Source: Paraburkholderia ultramafica
Lineage (GTDB): Bacteria; Pseudomonadota; Gammaproteobacteria; Burkholderiales; Burkholderiaceae
Assembly: GCF_902859915.1 (NCBI RefSeq)
Contig: NZ_CADIKK010000005.1
Span: forward strand, 1 to 64,000
Reading direction: 5' to 3'
DNA: 64,000 bases
Of the stretch, positions 36,115 to 44,012 are shown in pieces. Every line of letters begins with the position of its first letter. Position 1 is the first letter of the stretch. Below the pieces are notes generated by a model. It ran no database searches. It had not been told where the DNA came from and was given only the letters and a program-made list of their open reading frames with translations. The position numbers and the translations under genes are program-made.

Positions 36115-37077
36115 TTATTTGGTCACCAGACTGACCGGCGTTTCCACCACGCCCGACAACTCCGACTGCTTCTTGTGCTCGCTGAGCGCCTTCAGCGCGG
36201 TGTCGATACCGAACACCGCCTGCTTGGCCGCGTATTGATCCGCGGTGGCGAGCACGCGGCCGTCCTTCAACATCGGCCTGATCGCGTTGATGTTGTCGTA
36301 GCCGACCACCAGCACCTTGCCCTGCTTGCCCGCCGCGCGCACCGCCGAAACGGCGCCGATCGCCATGTTGTCGTTGCCGGCGAGCAGCGCCTTCAGATTC
36401 GGATATTCATTGAGCATGGCCGATGCCACCGCGTTGCCCTTGTCGATTTCCCATTCGCCCGACTGCACCGAGACGACCTTCGCGCCGACGCTCTGCATCG
36501 CGTCCTTGAAGCCCGCGGTGCGCTGCTGCGCATTGGTGGTGGTCGACACACCTTCGAGAATGCCGACCTCGTCACCCGCCTTCAGCCGCCCGGCAAGGAA
36601 ATCGCCGACCATCAGCGCACCCTTGCGGTTATCCGGGCCGACGAACGGCACATTCAGGTCTTTCGACTTGAGCACGTCCGGGTCGAGTCGGTTGTCGATG
36701 TTCACGACGATGATGCCCGCGTCCATCGCCTTCTTCACGACCGGCACGAGCGCCTTCGAATCGGCTGGGGCCAGCACGATCGCGTCGACCTTGGAGACGA
36801 TCATCTGCTCGACGATGCGGATCTGGTTCGCGGTGTCGGTCTCGTCCTTGATGCCGTTGGTGATCAGGTCGAACTGGCCGGAATTGTGTTTCTGGTAGTC
36901 CTTCGCGCCGGTTTCCATGGTCAGGAAGAACTCGTTGGCCAGCGACTTCATCACCAGCGCGATTTTCGGCTTATGGGCCGGGGCGTTTTGCGCATACGCG
37001 GCGGAAAACGGCAACGCGGCGCTAGCGGTGGCGAGGATTGCGGCGGCGACGATGCGACGGCGAATACGATGGCTCAT
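36115..37077 (-). CDS. rbsB: Ribose-binding periplasmic protein
   Basis: 320 residues from MSHRIRRRIVAAAILATASA, a signal peptide cut near AAYAQNAPA. The mature part is a type I sugar-binding protein (PKIALVMKSLANEFFLTMET, VDAIVLAPADSKALVPVVKK, LLAGNDNMAIGAVSAVRAAG). The ATG at 37077 has GGAG six bases upstream; a TTG four codons earlier is rejected. As first gene of rbsB-A-C-R-K it follows a palindromic RbsR-type operator at 37131. It delivers ribose to RbsC/RbsA. Confidence 0.94.
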   Translation of the reverse strand: MSHRIRRRIVAAAILATASAALPFSAAYAQNAPAHKPKIALVMKSLANEFFLTMETGAKDYQKHNSGQFDLITNGIKDETDTANQIRIVEQMIVSKVDAIVLAPADSKALVPVVKKAMDAGIIVVNIDNRLDPDVLKSKDLNVPFVGPDNRKGALMVGDFLAGRLKAGDEVGILEGVSTTTNAQQRTAGFKDAMQSVGAKVVSVQSGEWEIDKGNAVASAMLNEYPNLKALLAGNDNMAIGAVSAVRAAGKQGKVLVVGYDNINAIRPMLKDGRVLATADQYAAKQAVFGIDTALKALSEHKKQSELSGVVETPVSLVTK

Positions 37078-37130
37078 GCGTATCTCCAAAGTTATTCAGG
37101 CTCGGGATCGAGCCGTATTTTTAGTGGCGC

Positions 37131-37142
37131 GCAAACGTTTGC
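37131..37142. promoter_or_regulatory. LacI-family operator, probable RbsR site
   Basis: GCAAACGTTTGC is a perfect 12-bp palindrome inside GCGCAAACGTTTGCGA, 53 bp upstream of the rbsB start. The central CG with AAACGTTT arms is the classic LacI/PurR/RbsR site form. Confidence 0.8.
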
Positions 37143-37517
37143 GACGGCTATTCTCAGCGCAATCCTTAAGAAATGTCAACGATCCGCGGTGGTGTGGTGC
37201 ACCGGCGCGCAGAATCTGCGGCGCTGCCGGGCACCCGATCGATTCAGGCCGGCACGCGGGGTAAGCGTGTCGGCAGGCAGCGTGTGGCAAGGGTCCCTCG
37301 CTCGGTCCGTGCATGGTGGTTTTGCCATCGGCTGCAAGCTGGGCAACCGATGGGCCGCCTATGCTGGCCTTTTATTGCGCGCGATGCAAGCGGGGACAAC
37401 ACGGGGCGCGCGAGATGGGCTCGACGTGCGAGCGGGAGTAAACGGGCGGCCAGGCCGATGCGGACCCCACGCGAACGCGGCCGCCGCGCGCCAGTTCGTG
37501 ACGCCGCGCAGACCGGC
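37143..37517. other. Intergenic region between corA and the rbs promoter
   Basis: About 375 bp beyond the rbs operator. I see the likely rbs upstream promoter elements but no supported gene, hairpin terminator or repeat. Confidence 0.4.
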
Positions 37518-38495
37518 TTAGAGCCAGCCCGCCCGGCGAAAGCGCCGATACAACACGAGGTCGACCGTCAGCATGATCGCCAGACACATCGGATAACCGA
37601 ACCTGAAATGCAGCTCGGGGATGTTTTGAAAATTCATCCCGTAGATGCCGGCGATCATGGTCGGCACCGCAAACAGCGCCGCAAACGAACCGAGCCGCTT
37701 GGTCACCTCGTTCTCGGCAAGCGAAATCATGCCGAGATTGACCTGCACCGCGGTGACGACAATTTCACGCCGCCCTTCGATGGTTCTGACGATCCGCTCG
37801 AGATGGTCGTAGACATCGCGAAAGTAAGCCTGCATCCCCTGACAGGCACTCGGAATGCGGCCGCCGGTCAATTTGCTGACCGCTTCCTGCAGCGGAACGA
37901 TATGGTGCTGCAGGGTCACGAGACGCCGCTTCAACGAGTAAAGGTCCTGAATGATCGCGCGCGACGCCGCCGAATTGTTGCGGTCGAAAATGCGGTCTTC
38001 GAGTTCTTCGATCTCGGTGCTCATCGCCTCGATGATCGGGAAATAGCGATCGACGACGTCGTCGAGCAACGCGTACAGCACGAATGCCGCGCCTTCCTTG
38101 AGCAAGCGCGGCTCGCGCTCGCAACGCGCGCGCACGCTCTGAAAACCGACGCGGGTGCCGCGGCGCACCGACAGCACATAGTTGTGCCCGACGAACACAT
38201 CGACTTCGCCAATCAGCAATTCGCCGTCGTCGTCCATTTCGACCGTATGCATCACGGCGAACAGCGACTCGCCGTATTCCTCGATCTTGGGACGCTGGTG
38301 GCCGTTTTGGGCGTCCTCGATCGCGAGCTCGTGCAGGCCGAACTCATGTTTCATCACGGCCAGCTCGTCGGGCCCCGGCTCTTTCAGCGCGACCCAGACG
38401 AAGCACTCGGGCCGCGCCACGTAGTCGCTGATGCTATCGATGTCGATGTCAGCCAGCTTCCGACCGTCCTGGTAGGCGGCGCAATTGATCAGCAT
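37518..38495 (-). CDS. corA: CorA-family magnesium/cobalt transporter
   Basis: 325 residues from MLINCAAYQDGRKLADIDID. The long cytosolic N-terminal domain ends in a coiled region (STEIEELEDRIFDRNNSAAS), and two C-terminal transmembrane helices flank the diagnostic GMN motif in AGIYGMNFQNIPELHF. The homopentamer lets Mg2+ (and Co2+/Ni2+) enter through the inner membrane. The protein ends LVLYRRFRRAGWL, with the positive-charged cytosolic tail of the family. It is monocistronic. A start 20 codons upstream has no ribosome site. Confidence 0.93.
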   Translation of the reverse strand: MLINCAAYQDGRKLADIDIDSISDYVARPECFVWVALKEPGPDELAVMKHEFGLHELAIEDAQNGHQRPKIEEYGESLFAVMHTVEMDDDGELLIGEVDVFVGHNYVLSVRRGTRVGFQSVRARCEREPRLLKEGAAFVLYALLDDVVDRYFPIIEAMSTEIEELEDRIFDRNNSAASRAIIQDLYSLKRRLVTLQHHIVPLQEAVSKLTGGRIPSACQGMQAYFRDVYDHLERIVRTIEGRREIVVTAVQVNLGMISLAENEVTKRLGSFAALFAVPTMIAGIYGMNFQNIPELHFRFGYPMCLAIMLTVDLVLYRRFRRAGWL

Positions 38496-39054
38496 GTTCG
38501 GATTACCCTTTAAAACGGAAACGGACCGGCCGGCCTCGCCCTGTGCGTAAGCCACGTGTCAGGTCCGCGTTGACGAATAAATATTAGCCGCCATGTTAAG
38601 TGCGTACGCGAAAACGCCACGTATCCAATTGTTAAACCTTGTGGGCAATGACCTTGAGCCCGCGTCTGCCTCCCGTTGCTTGCGGGCCACCCTGTGCAGC
38701 TCGATGTGATGATCTTCATTGAACCTGACCCGCGCGCGGTTCGGTTAGTTGATTGTGGTCAAGCTTTTTCCAGCGTCTGATGAGGGCTGGCGCGATACCT
38801 GGCGATCCTGATTGCTCCCGCCCAGCCGTTGCCAGCCATGATCGCAACGCGCGAACGCTCCGCCAGCCTGGCCGAATGGCCAAACGCGCCCCCTTGCATG
38901 GCATCGCGTTCTTCTTCATGATCGCTGCAAAGAGCACGTTCCGTACACGCTTCGCATTGCGGATTTACCCCCGGTTCGATCGCATGCCGCGCTATTTGGC
39001 CGGCCTGCTGGCTTCGCCGTCCGCGGCGCCGGACCTACGATCAAGGAGACTGCT
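38496..39054. other. 559-bp intergenic region between corA and the CydX-like gene
   Basis: It should hold the corA promoter (AT-rich at 38570-38640) and that of the CydX-like gene. No remnant of cydA or cydB can be read in any plus-strand frame, and no other gene is supported. Confidence 0.5.
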
Positions 39055-39204
39055 ATGTGGTATTTCACCTGGATTCTCGGCGTCGGCGTGGCATTGGGCT
39101 TCGGCGTCATCAACGTGATGTGGCTGGAGACCAACGGCAAGTTCGCGCGTGACCCGCAGCCCGCCGACACGCCGTCCGCCCCTCCCGAGAGCAAGCCTTC
39201 GTGA
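39055..39204 (+). CDS. CydX/YbgT-like small membrane protein
   Basis: 49 residues, MWYFTWILGVGVALGFGVIN then VMWLETNGKFARDPQPAD, with AAGGAGA before the ATG. The single transmembrane helix beginning MWYF.WILG and ending in N.MW.E is the CydX/YbgT signature, a small subunit that stabilises cytochrome bd oxidase next to CydA. The polar, proline-rich tail is a little longer than usual. The cydAB genes normally just upstream are absent here. The stop overlaps the start of the P-loop gene as GTGA, so the two are coupled. Confidence 0.8.
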   Translation: MWYFTWILGVGVALGFGVINVMWLETNGKFARDPQPADTPSAPPESKPS

Positions 39205-39821
39205 CGCATCTGGTTTTCTTTTGCGGTCACGCAGGCACCGGCAAGACCACGGTCGCCAGGAAGCTGATCGGCCCGCTGATGAAAGCGAGCGGCTCCCCTT
39301 TTTGCCTGCTCGATAAAGACACGCTGTACGGCGGCTATAGCGCGGCCGCGATGGCCATGCTGACCGGCGACCCGAACGACCGCGACAGCCCGCTTTTCCT
39401 GCAGCATCTGCGCGACCCCGAGTATCGTGGCCTGCTCGACACCGCCCGCGACAATCTCGAACTCGGCATCGGCGCGCTGGTGGTCGGGCCGCTTTCACGC
39501 GAAGTGCGCGAGCGGCGCCTGTTCGATCGCGCATGGCTGGGTGTCGGTGCGCAGGTGGCGCTGCGGGTCGTGTGGGTCTATACGTCGGAAGAGCTGGCGC
39601 GGCAGCGGATCGTCGAGCGCGCGAATCCGAACGACGCGTACAAGCTCGCGCACTGGGACGAGTACCGGCAGCGCCGCTTCATGCCCAGCGGCGAGATTTG
39701 CGACGATCTGTTGATGTTCGACACTACCGCGCCCACGTCGGCGGACTATGAGGCCTTGCTGGCGCGCATCGTCGGCGAGCCGCGCGCGGCGTCCACGATG
39801 ATGCCGCCGGTGCCGGTGTAG
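39201..39821 (+). CDS. P-loop kinase-like ATP-binding protein (AAA_33 / zeta-like)
   Basis: 206 residues from a GTG at 39201 that overlaps the CydX-like stop. Walker A GHAGTGKTT lies at residues 9-17. The rest (LLDKDTLYGGYSAAAM, ELGIGALVVGPLSREVRERR, VWVYTSEELARQRIVERANP, then the lid-like HWDEYRQRR) fits small-molecule or nucleoside-type kinases of the AAA_33/zeta superfamily. The substrate is unknown. There is no epsilon-type antitoxin beside it, so a toxin role is not supported. A bidirectional terminator follows. Confidence 0.75.
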   Translation: MTHLVFFCGHAGTGKTTVARKLIGPLMKASGSPFCLLDKDTLYGGYSAAAMAMLTGDPNDRDSPLFLQHLRDPEYRGLLDTARDNLELGIGALVVGPLSREVRERRLFDRAWLGVGAQVALRVVWVYTSEELARQRIVERANPNDAYKLAHWDEYRQRRFMPSGEICDDLLMFDTTAPTSADYEALLARIVGEPRAASTMMPPVPV

Positions 39822-39839
39822 CCGCCGCGGCCAGAAACA

Positions 39840-39866
39840 GAAATGCCCCGCTAGACGGGGCATTTC
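39840..39866. terminator. Bidirectional rho-independent terminator
   Basis: Perfect stem AAATGCCCCG / CGGGGCATTT around a CTAGA loop, with A and T flanks. It sits between the convergent P-loop kinase and saccharopine-dehydrogenase-like genes and can serve both. Confidence 0.85.
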
Positions 39867-39963
39867 CGTGGCCCTCTGCGGGGCCTTCGTTACTAGTCGC
39901 AGCGCACGCTGCGACTTTCGTTGCACGGCCCTCGATTGCCGGCTCTACAACCATGACTGCGCG

Positions 39964-41061
39964 TTATGCGATCGCCATCGCATCCAGCGACTGCCCTTCA
40001 TACAACTGGCCGAAGCGGTTCGCGAGGAAGTCGCGCAGCGACACCTGCTCCTGACGCACGAAGCCTTTTTGCGGCAGCTTCTGTTCGCGGAACAGATCGA
40101 GCACCGCGCACATCGCGCCGGCCGTGGTGATCTGGATCGCGCTCATCGCCATTCCGCACACTGTCTTCGCGAAGATCTTGCGGGTAAACACCTCCTGCAC
40201 CAGCTGACCGTCGCGCATGCCGCTGACCGTGATGAACACCAGCACGACGTCTTGCGCGGTCGACGGCACCGAACGGCGCATGATGGTCTTCAGCGTGTCA
40301 CGATCGCTGGAAAGACGCAGGTCTTCGAGCAGGAACTGCATCAGATTACGGTGGCCCGGATAGCGCACCGACTTGTAGTCGAGCGATTCGACCCGGCCCG
40401 CCAGCGTCTCGCACAGCGTGCCGAGGCCGCCGGACGTATTGAAGGCTTCGTACTCGGTGCCGTCGAGCGAAAAATGTTCGAGGCCTTCGAGCGGCTGCAC
40501 CCACTGCGTGCGGCTGTCGCGGATCGCTTCGCAAGGCTGGCAGTACTCGTTGATCAGACCGTCGACGCTCCAGGTCAGGTTGTACTTCAGCGCGTTGGTC
40601 GGAAACTCCGGCAGCGCGCCGACGCGCATCTTGACGTCGCGGATTTCGGTAAAGCGGTTCGCCAGCTCATGCGCGGCAATCCCGATGAAGCCCGGCGCGA
40701 GACCGCACTGCGGCATGAACGCATGCTCGGCGTCTTCGGCGATCGCGCGGATCGCGTGGGTGGCGCGCACGTCCTCGGTCAGATCGAAGTAATGCACGCC
40801 CGCGCCCTTGGCCGCCGCCGCCACGTTCACCGCAAGGTAATACGGCAGTGCGTTGACCATTGCGTCGAAGCCCTGCACCGCGGCGCGCAGCGCTGCGGCA
40901 TCGGCGGAATCGACGCGGCGTGTCGGAATGCCCTGGGCGGCGAGCTTGTCGAGCGCATGCTGATCGCGGTCGAGTGCGACGACGTCGTAGTCGCCGGTTT
41001 CGCGCAACATATGCGCGATGGTGTGACCGATCAGACCGGCACCAACAATGGCTACTTTCAT
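39964..41061 (-). CDS. Saccharopine dehydrogenase family protein (possible lysine dehydrogenase)
   Basis: 365 residues. Rossmann motif at the start (MKVAIVGAGLIGHTIAHMLR) and DYDVVALDRD as the acidic end of beta-2. Later blocks CGLAPGFIGIAAHELA and TSGGLGTLCETLAGRVESLD are typical of saccharopine dehydrogenase-like and L-lysine 6-dehydrogenase enzymes, which act on lysine-derived amino acids with NAD(P). A role in lysine catabolism is plausible because the next gene upstream is an Lrp/AsnC regulator. Start at 41061 has AAAGGAGA. One copy of the 49-bp hairpin repeat (41078-41111) lies directly before that ribosome site. Confidence 0.8.
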   Translation of the reverse strand: MKVAIVGAGLIGHTIAHMLRETGDYDVVALDRDQHALDKLAAQGIPTRRVDSADAAALRAAVQGFDAMVNALPYYLAVNVAAAAKGAGVHYFDLTEDVRATHAIRAIAEDAEHAFMPQCGLAPGFIGIAAHELANRFTEIRDVKMRVGALPEFPTNALKYNLTWSVDGLINEYCQPCEAIRDSRTQWVQPLEGLEHFSLDGTEYEAFNTSGGLGTLCETLAGRVESLDYKSVRYPGHRNLMQFLLEDLRLSSDRDTLKTIMRRSVPSTAQDVVLVFITVSGMRDGQLVQEVFTRKIFAKTVCGMAMSAIQITTAGAMCAVLDLFREQKLPQKGFVRQEQVSLRDFLANRFGQLYEGQSLDAMAIA

Positions 41062-41077
41062 GCGATTCTCCTTTGTC

Positions 41078-41111
41078 GATCGGAGTTAGCGCTTTAGTGC
41101 CTACTCCGATC
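41078..41111 (-). repeat. Single copy of the 49-bp hairpin repeat (locus B)
   Basis: Perfect 9-bp outer arms GATCGGAGT / ACTCCGATC with an imperfect AGCGCT inner stem. On the minus strand it begins with ATG-Gly-Ser-Glu and here a TAG stop. Its 3' end is 16 nt from the start codon of the saccharopine-dehydrogenase-like gene. Confidence 0.95.
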
Positions 41112-41351
41112 CCATCTGTCTGCTGTCTCCAGCTTGGGAAGTGCGCTGCGCGTGGTGCGCGGCGCCCGGCGGGCTGAACCCTTGAGCAACAGTTTAGGGA
41201 GAAGCAAAAACAGTTCATACGCGCAAAATGCTGCGTTATGACCATCAAGTTCGACGTTTTGACGAACGTGGCAGTCGATATGTCGAAATGGTGTTAAAAA
41301 CGCGTAAACGCCATGAGCATCCATCAGCGCCCGCAAGCGCCGCGCGCATGT

Positions 41352-41810
41352 TCACACCATCCCGCGGTCGATCTTGCGCGCGAGGATGATCGAGGTCGTG
41401 GTCCGTTCCACGCCTTCCATGCCGCCGATCTGGTCGAGCAGATCGTTCAGCCGATCGGGCGAGTCGGCGCGCAGCCACGCGACATAGTCGAACTCGCCGC
41501 TCACTGCGCACAGCAACTGCACCTCCGGCATCTTGCCGAGACGCTTCTGCACGGCCGGCCCGTGCTTCGGCGCGATGATCATGCCGACATAGGCGACGAT
41601 GCTCGAGTCGAGCACGTCCTGGCCGAGCCGCACGCTATAGCCGGCGATCACGTTGCTGCGCTCCAGCCGCGCGATTCTCGAGATCACCGTGGTGCGCGCC
41701 ACGTCGAGCTGGCGGGCGAGATTGGCGACGCTTTCGCGGGCGTTGGCTTGCAGCAGCGCAACGAGGTTGCGGTCGAGGTCGTCGAGCTGGTCGAGGCGCG
41801 GAGGTCTCAT
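41352..41810 (-). CDS. Lrp/AsnC-family transcriptional regulator
   Basis: 152 residues. N-terminal helix-turn-helix (LDDLDRNLVALLQANARESV, then ANLARQLDVARTTVISRIAR) and a C-terminal RAM/effector domain with VQLLCAVSGEFDYVAWLRAD. These proteins form octamers that sense amino acids. Its neighbour, the saccharopine-dehydrogenase-like gene, is transcribed in the same direction 290 bp downstream and is a reasonable target. The ribosome site is weak (CCCTCG before ATG). Confidence 0.88.
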   Translation of the reverse strand: MRPPRLDQLDDLDRNLVALLQANARESVANLARQLDVARTTVISRIARLERSNVIAGYSVRLGQDVLDSSIVAYVGMIIAPKHGPAVQKRLGKMPEVQLLCAVSGEFDYVAWLRADSPDRLNDLLDQIGGMEGVERTTTSIILARKIDRGMV

Positions 41811-41928
41811 CGAGGGCGGAGGAAGTTGGTCAACGGTGGAGCGGATTATCGCGCGTCTTCAGCGTGCGGTGGCGGTGGCGGTGACAGTGGTTATGGCGGT
41901 GGCGACCACTTGGCGATGACTGCGCCGC

Positions 41929-42096
41929 TCATGCCCCGAACCGCTCGATCACGAAATCGATGAAGCTGGTCAGCTTGGGCGTGGCGCGGCGATCGCGCGG
42001 ATAGATCAGATGCACCGGCGCGCCATCGGGCAGATAGTCCTCCAGCACCGACACCAGTTCGCCGCTGGCAATCTCGCGCGCGAGCAGCGCCTCTGA
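41929..42096 (-). pseudogene. LysR-family regulator remnant (C-terminal end only)
   Basis: The minus-strand frame reads SEALLAREIASGELVSVLED then YLPDGAPVHLIYPRDRRATP, KLTSFIDFVIERFGA and a stop. This is the usual last ~50 residues of a LysR effector domain of the CrgA type. The frame continues upstream to an ATG at 42162, but that part (MRLLCDKRLQPKRKGNSRWT) is not LysR-like, and no DNA-binding domain follows. The 5' 80 per cent of the gene has been deleted. Confidence 0.75.
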
Positions 42097-42296
42097 CGAA
42101 TTTGTCCACCGGCTATTTCCCTTTCGTTTCGGTTGTAAGCGTTTGTCGCATAAGAGCCGCATTGCAGGGATATCGTGATACTAATAGCGGCGACGGCGAA
42201 ATGGGGTAGCCGGCCACCGTGCGTCACGATGGCTGACGCATGCCGGGCCGCTCGCCACACGCCTTGTCCCAATTCGAATAGACATCAGGAGTTTCG

Positions 42297-42806
42297 ATGA
42301 AAAAAGCACTTGTAATGCTGGCTACCGCCGTTTCCATGAGCGGCGCGTTCGCACAAACTTCCGCGCCGGCTTCGGCACCGACGAGCGCCGCTTCGGCGCC
42401 CGCGGGCAAGGCTGGCCACGAGCGCAACGTCGAAGACCGCATTGCCTATCTGCACGCGCAATTGAAGATCACCCCGGCGCAGGAAACGCAATGGAATGCG
42501 TTTGCCGACGTGATGCGCAGCAACGGCGAAACGATGGGCCAGTTGTTCCAGCAACGCAAGGCTGCCACCAACGTGACCGCGCTCGACGACATGAAGCAGT
42601 ACGCGACGATCGCGCAAGCGCATGCGGACGGCATGAAGAAGCTGGTCGATACGTTCGATCCGCTGTATAGCAGCCTGTCGCCGGAGCAGAAGAAGCTGGC
42701 CGATGCGACGTTCCATCAGCCGGGCGCCGTCGACGGCGGCCATCGTCACCACCATGGCAAGGGCAAGGCGGGCACGCGCGCGAGCGACGAGACTGTGAAG
42801 GGGTAA
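42297..42806 (+). CDS. Spy/CpxP-like periplasmic LTXXQ protein
   Basis: 169 residues from MKKALVMLATAVSMSGAFAQ, a clear signal peptide. The mature protein has an alanine/serine/proline linker and then a helical domain with two LTxxQ-type motifs (LKITPAQETQW and LSPEQKKLAD). Spy and CpxP proteins are periplasmic chaperones or stress sensors. The C-terminus is histidine-rich (GGHRHHHGKGK) and may bind metal. The ribosome site is CAGGAG. It has its own terminator at 42812. Regulator unknown. Confidence 0.85.
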   Translation: MKKALVMLATAVSMSGAFAQTSAPASAPTSAASAPAGKAGHERNVEDRIAYLHAQLKITPAQETQWNAFADVMRSNGETMGQLFQQRKAATNVTALDDMKQYATIAQAHADGMKKLVDTFDPLYSSLSPEQKKLADATFHQPGAVDGGHRHHHGKGKAGTRASDETVKG

Positions 42807-42811
42807 GAAGT

Positions 42812-42836
42812 CCGCTGATGCGCAGCGCGGTTTTTT
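42812..42836 (+). terminator. Rho-independent terminator of the LTXXQ gene
   Basis: CCGCTG pairs with CAGCGCGG (one bulged C), followed by six T, 6 nt after the stop codon. An alternative GCGCAGCGC / GCGCTGCGC stem overlaps it. Confidence 0.75.
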
Positions 42837-43117
42837 GCGCTGCGCGTCCGGCTCGTTCGCAATGGACGGCAGCATGCGCCGGCGCGCGTCGCGCCTTGCC
42901 TGACGCGTCGCTTGACGTATCGGTCACGCGGCAACTTCGTCGTCTGCATGCCCGCTCGCTGAAAGCGGGCGATCCATGCTGTCTATTGCAAAAGAGTCCG
43001 GTCGCCAGATGCATCTGGCATGATGCGGGTGCGCGGCATCAGGACGTGACGTCCCGATGCTCAGCCTCGACGCAAAGTCGACGCGCCGCCGTCAACATTT
43101 CCACCCCTGCCCGCTTC
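42837..43117. other. Intergenic region between the LTXXQ and PGDYG genes
   Basis: About 280 bp after the terminator; an open frame extends upstream from the PGDYG gene through this stretch but shows no family similarity before MTELTNLDL. No other feature seen. Confidence 0.4.
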
Positions 43118-43555
43118 ATGACCGAACTCACGAATCTCGATCTGCGCCAAGACCCCCACGCCCAACGCGTCGTCAAAGACGAAACGGTGAACGTCGAATT
43201 TGCCGCCGCCGAAGGCGAATTGATGAGCCTCGAAGGCCCGAACCGTTATGTGCGCGGCGATGCGCTGATCACCGGATCGACGGGAAACCGCTGGGTCGTG
43301 TCGCGCGAGCGCTTCGACGCCAAATACGTTCCCGCCGACGCCGCCCTCGCGCATGGCGAAGCCGGCGCGTACCGCAATCGCCCCGCCGTCGTGCTCGCCA
43401 GACAGATGAACGAAGCGTTCTCGCTGGCCCGTTCCGCGGACGGCGGCGATGTGCTGCGCGGCGCCGCCGGCGACTGGATCATGCAGTACGCGCCCGGCGA
43501 CTATGGCGTGGTCCAGGCCGCGCGCTTCGCGAAGGTCTATCGGCGCGCGGACTGA
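43118..43555 (+). CDS. PGDYG-domain protein
   Basis: 145 residues from MTELTNLDLRQDPHAQRVVK. The C-terminal WIMQYAPGDYGVVQAARFAK carries the PGDYG signature, and the upstream region (GDALITGSTGNRWVVSRERF, then ERFDAKYVP) is the matching beta-rich part. Soluble, no signal. Function is unknown for the family. The start is chosen where similarity begins; its ribosome site is poor and the frame is open another 100 codons upstream. The next gene converges with a 6-bp gap. Confidence 0.7.
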   Translation: MTELTNLDLRQDPHAQRVVKDETVNVEFAAAEGELMSLEGPNRYVRGDALITGSTGNRWVVSRERFDAKYVPADAALAHGEAGAYRNRPAVVLARQMNEAFSLARSADGGDVLRGAAGDWIMQYAPGDYGVVQAARFAKVYRRAD

Positions 43556-43561
43556 TCCGTA

Positions 43562-43927
43562 TCAGGCGAACTCGTCGCCGAGATCCACGGTGACGTCGCG
43601 CGGCACCGCTTCGCCGTTCGCATACTGCTCTTCGAGCGAGCCTAGGCTCGCTTCGACATACGCGCGCAACACCGCGAAACTGCGGCCGCGCAGCCGCGCC
43701 GGCAACGCGCGATAACGCGCCAGCGCCGCCGGCGCGATCATCACCGTCATCACGATGCGGCGCGCGGTTGCGCCGAAACGCATCGCCACCCAGTGAATCG
43801 CCAGCGTGGGGGTGCCGTCTTCCGCCGCGCGCTGGATGAACTGCGTCTGCTCGGGAAACAGATCGCTGATGACGCGCGCCAGTTCCTCGAACTCGGGATT
43901 GGCGCAGTCGTATTGGTAAGCTTCCAT
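43562..43927 (-). CDS. Small conserved protein of unknown function (possibly DUF5594)
   Basis: 121 residues, MEAYQYDCANPEFEELARVI, then VAMRFGATARRIVMTVMIAP and a short acidic tail. The sequence has a compact alpha/beta pattern without signal peptide or membrane helix. It resembles a short Burkholderia-specific family which I recall as DUF5594, but I am not sure of the number. Nothing in the sequence suggests a catalytic site. It lies between a convergent PGDYG gene and a co-directional YhfC-type protease gene, 85 bp apart. Confidence 0.55.
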   Translation of the reverse strand: MEAYQYDCANPEFEELARVISDLFPEQTQFIQRAAEDGTPTLAIHWVAMRFGATARRIVMTVMIAPAALARYRALPARLRGRSFAVLRAYVEASLGSLEEQYANGEAVPRDVTVDLGDEFA

Positions 43928-44012
43928 GGGGTCTGCCGGACGGGGTCCTGAAGGGGGTTCCGCAAAGGGAACCGATTTTAGAAAAAGTCCGGTGCTTTAG
44001 CGAGAGCCCGAA

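Noticed and set aside
39201..39821. Zeta-type toxin of a toxin-antitoxin pair
   Set aside because: Only the Walker A and kinase-like pattern support it; the neighbour is a membrane protein of CydX type rather than an epsilon-like antitoxin.
41078..41111. Rho-independent terminator
   Set aside because: The hairpin lacks a following T-tract on the gene strand and is directly followed by a Shine-Dalgarno, so simple termination is not the likely role.
42818..43117. N-terminal 100-residue extension of the PGDYG protein
   Set aside because: It begins inside the preceding terminator and its sequence is not protein-like; similarity starts at MTELTNLDL.
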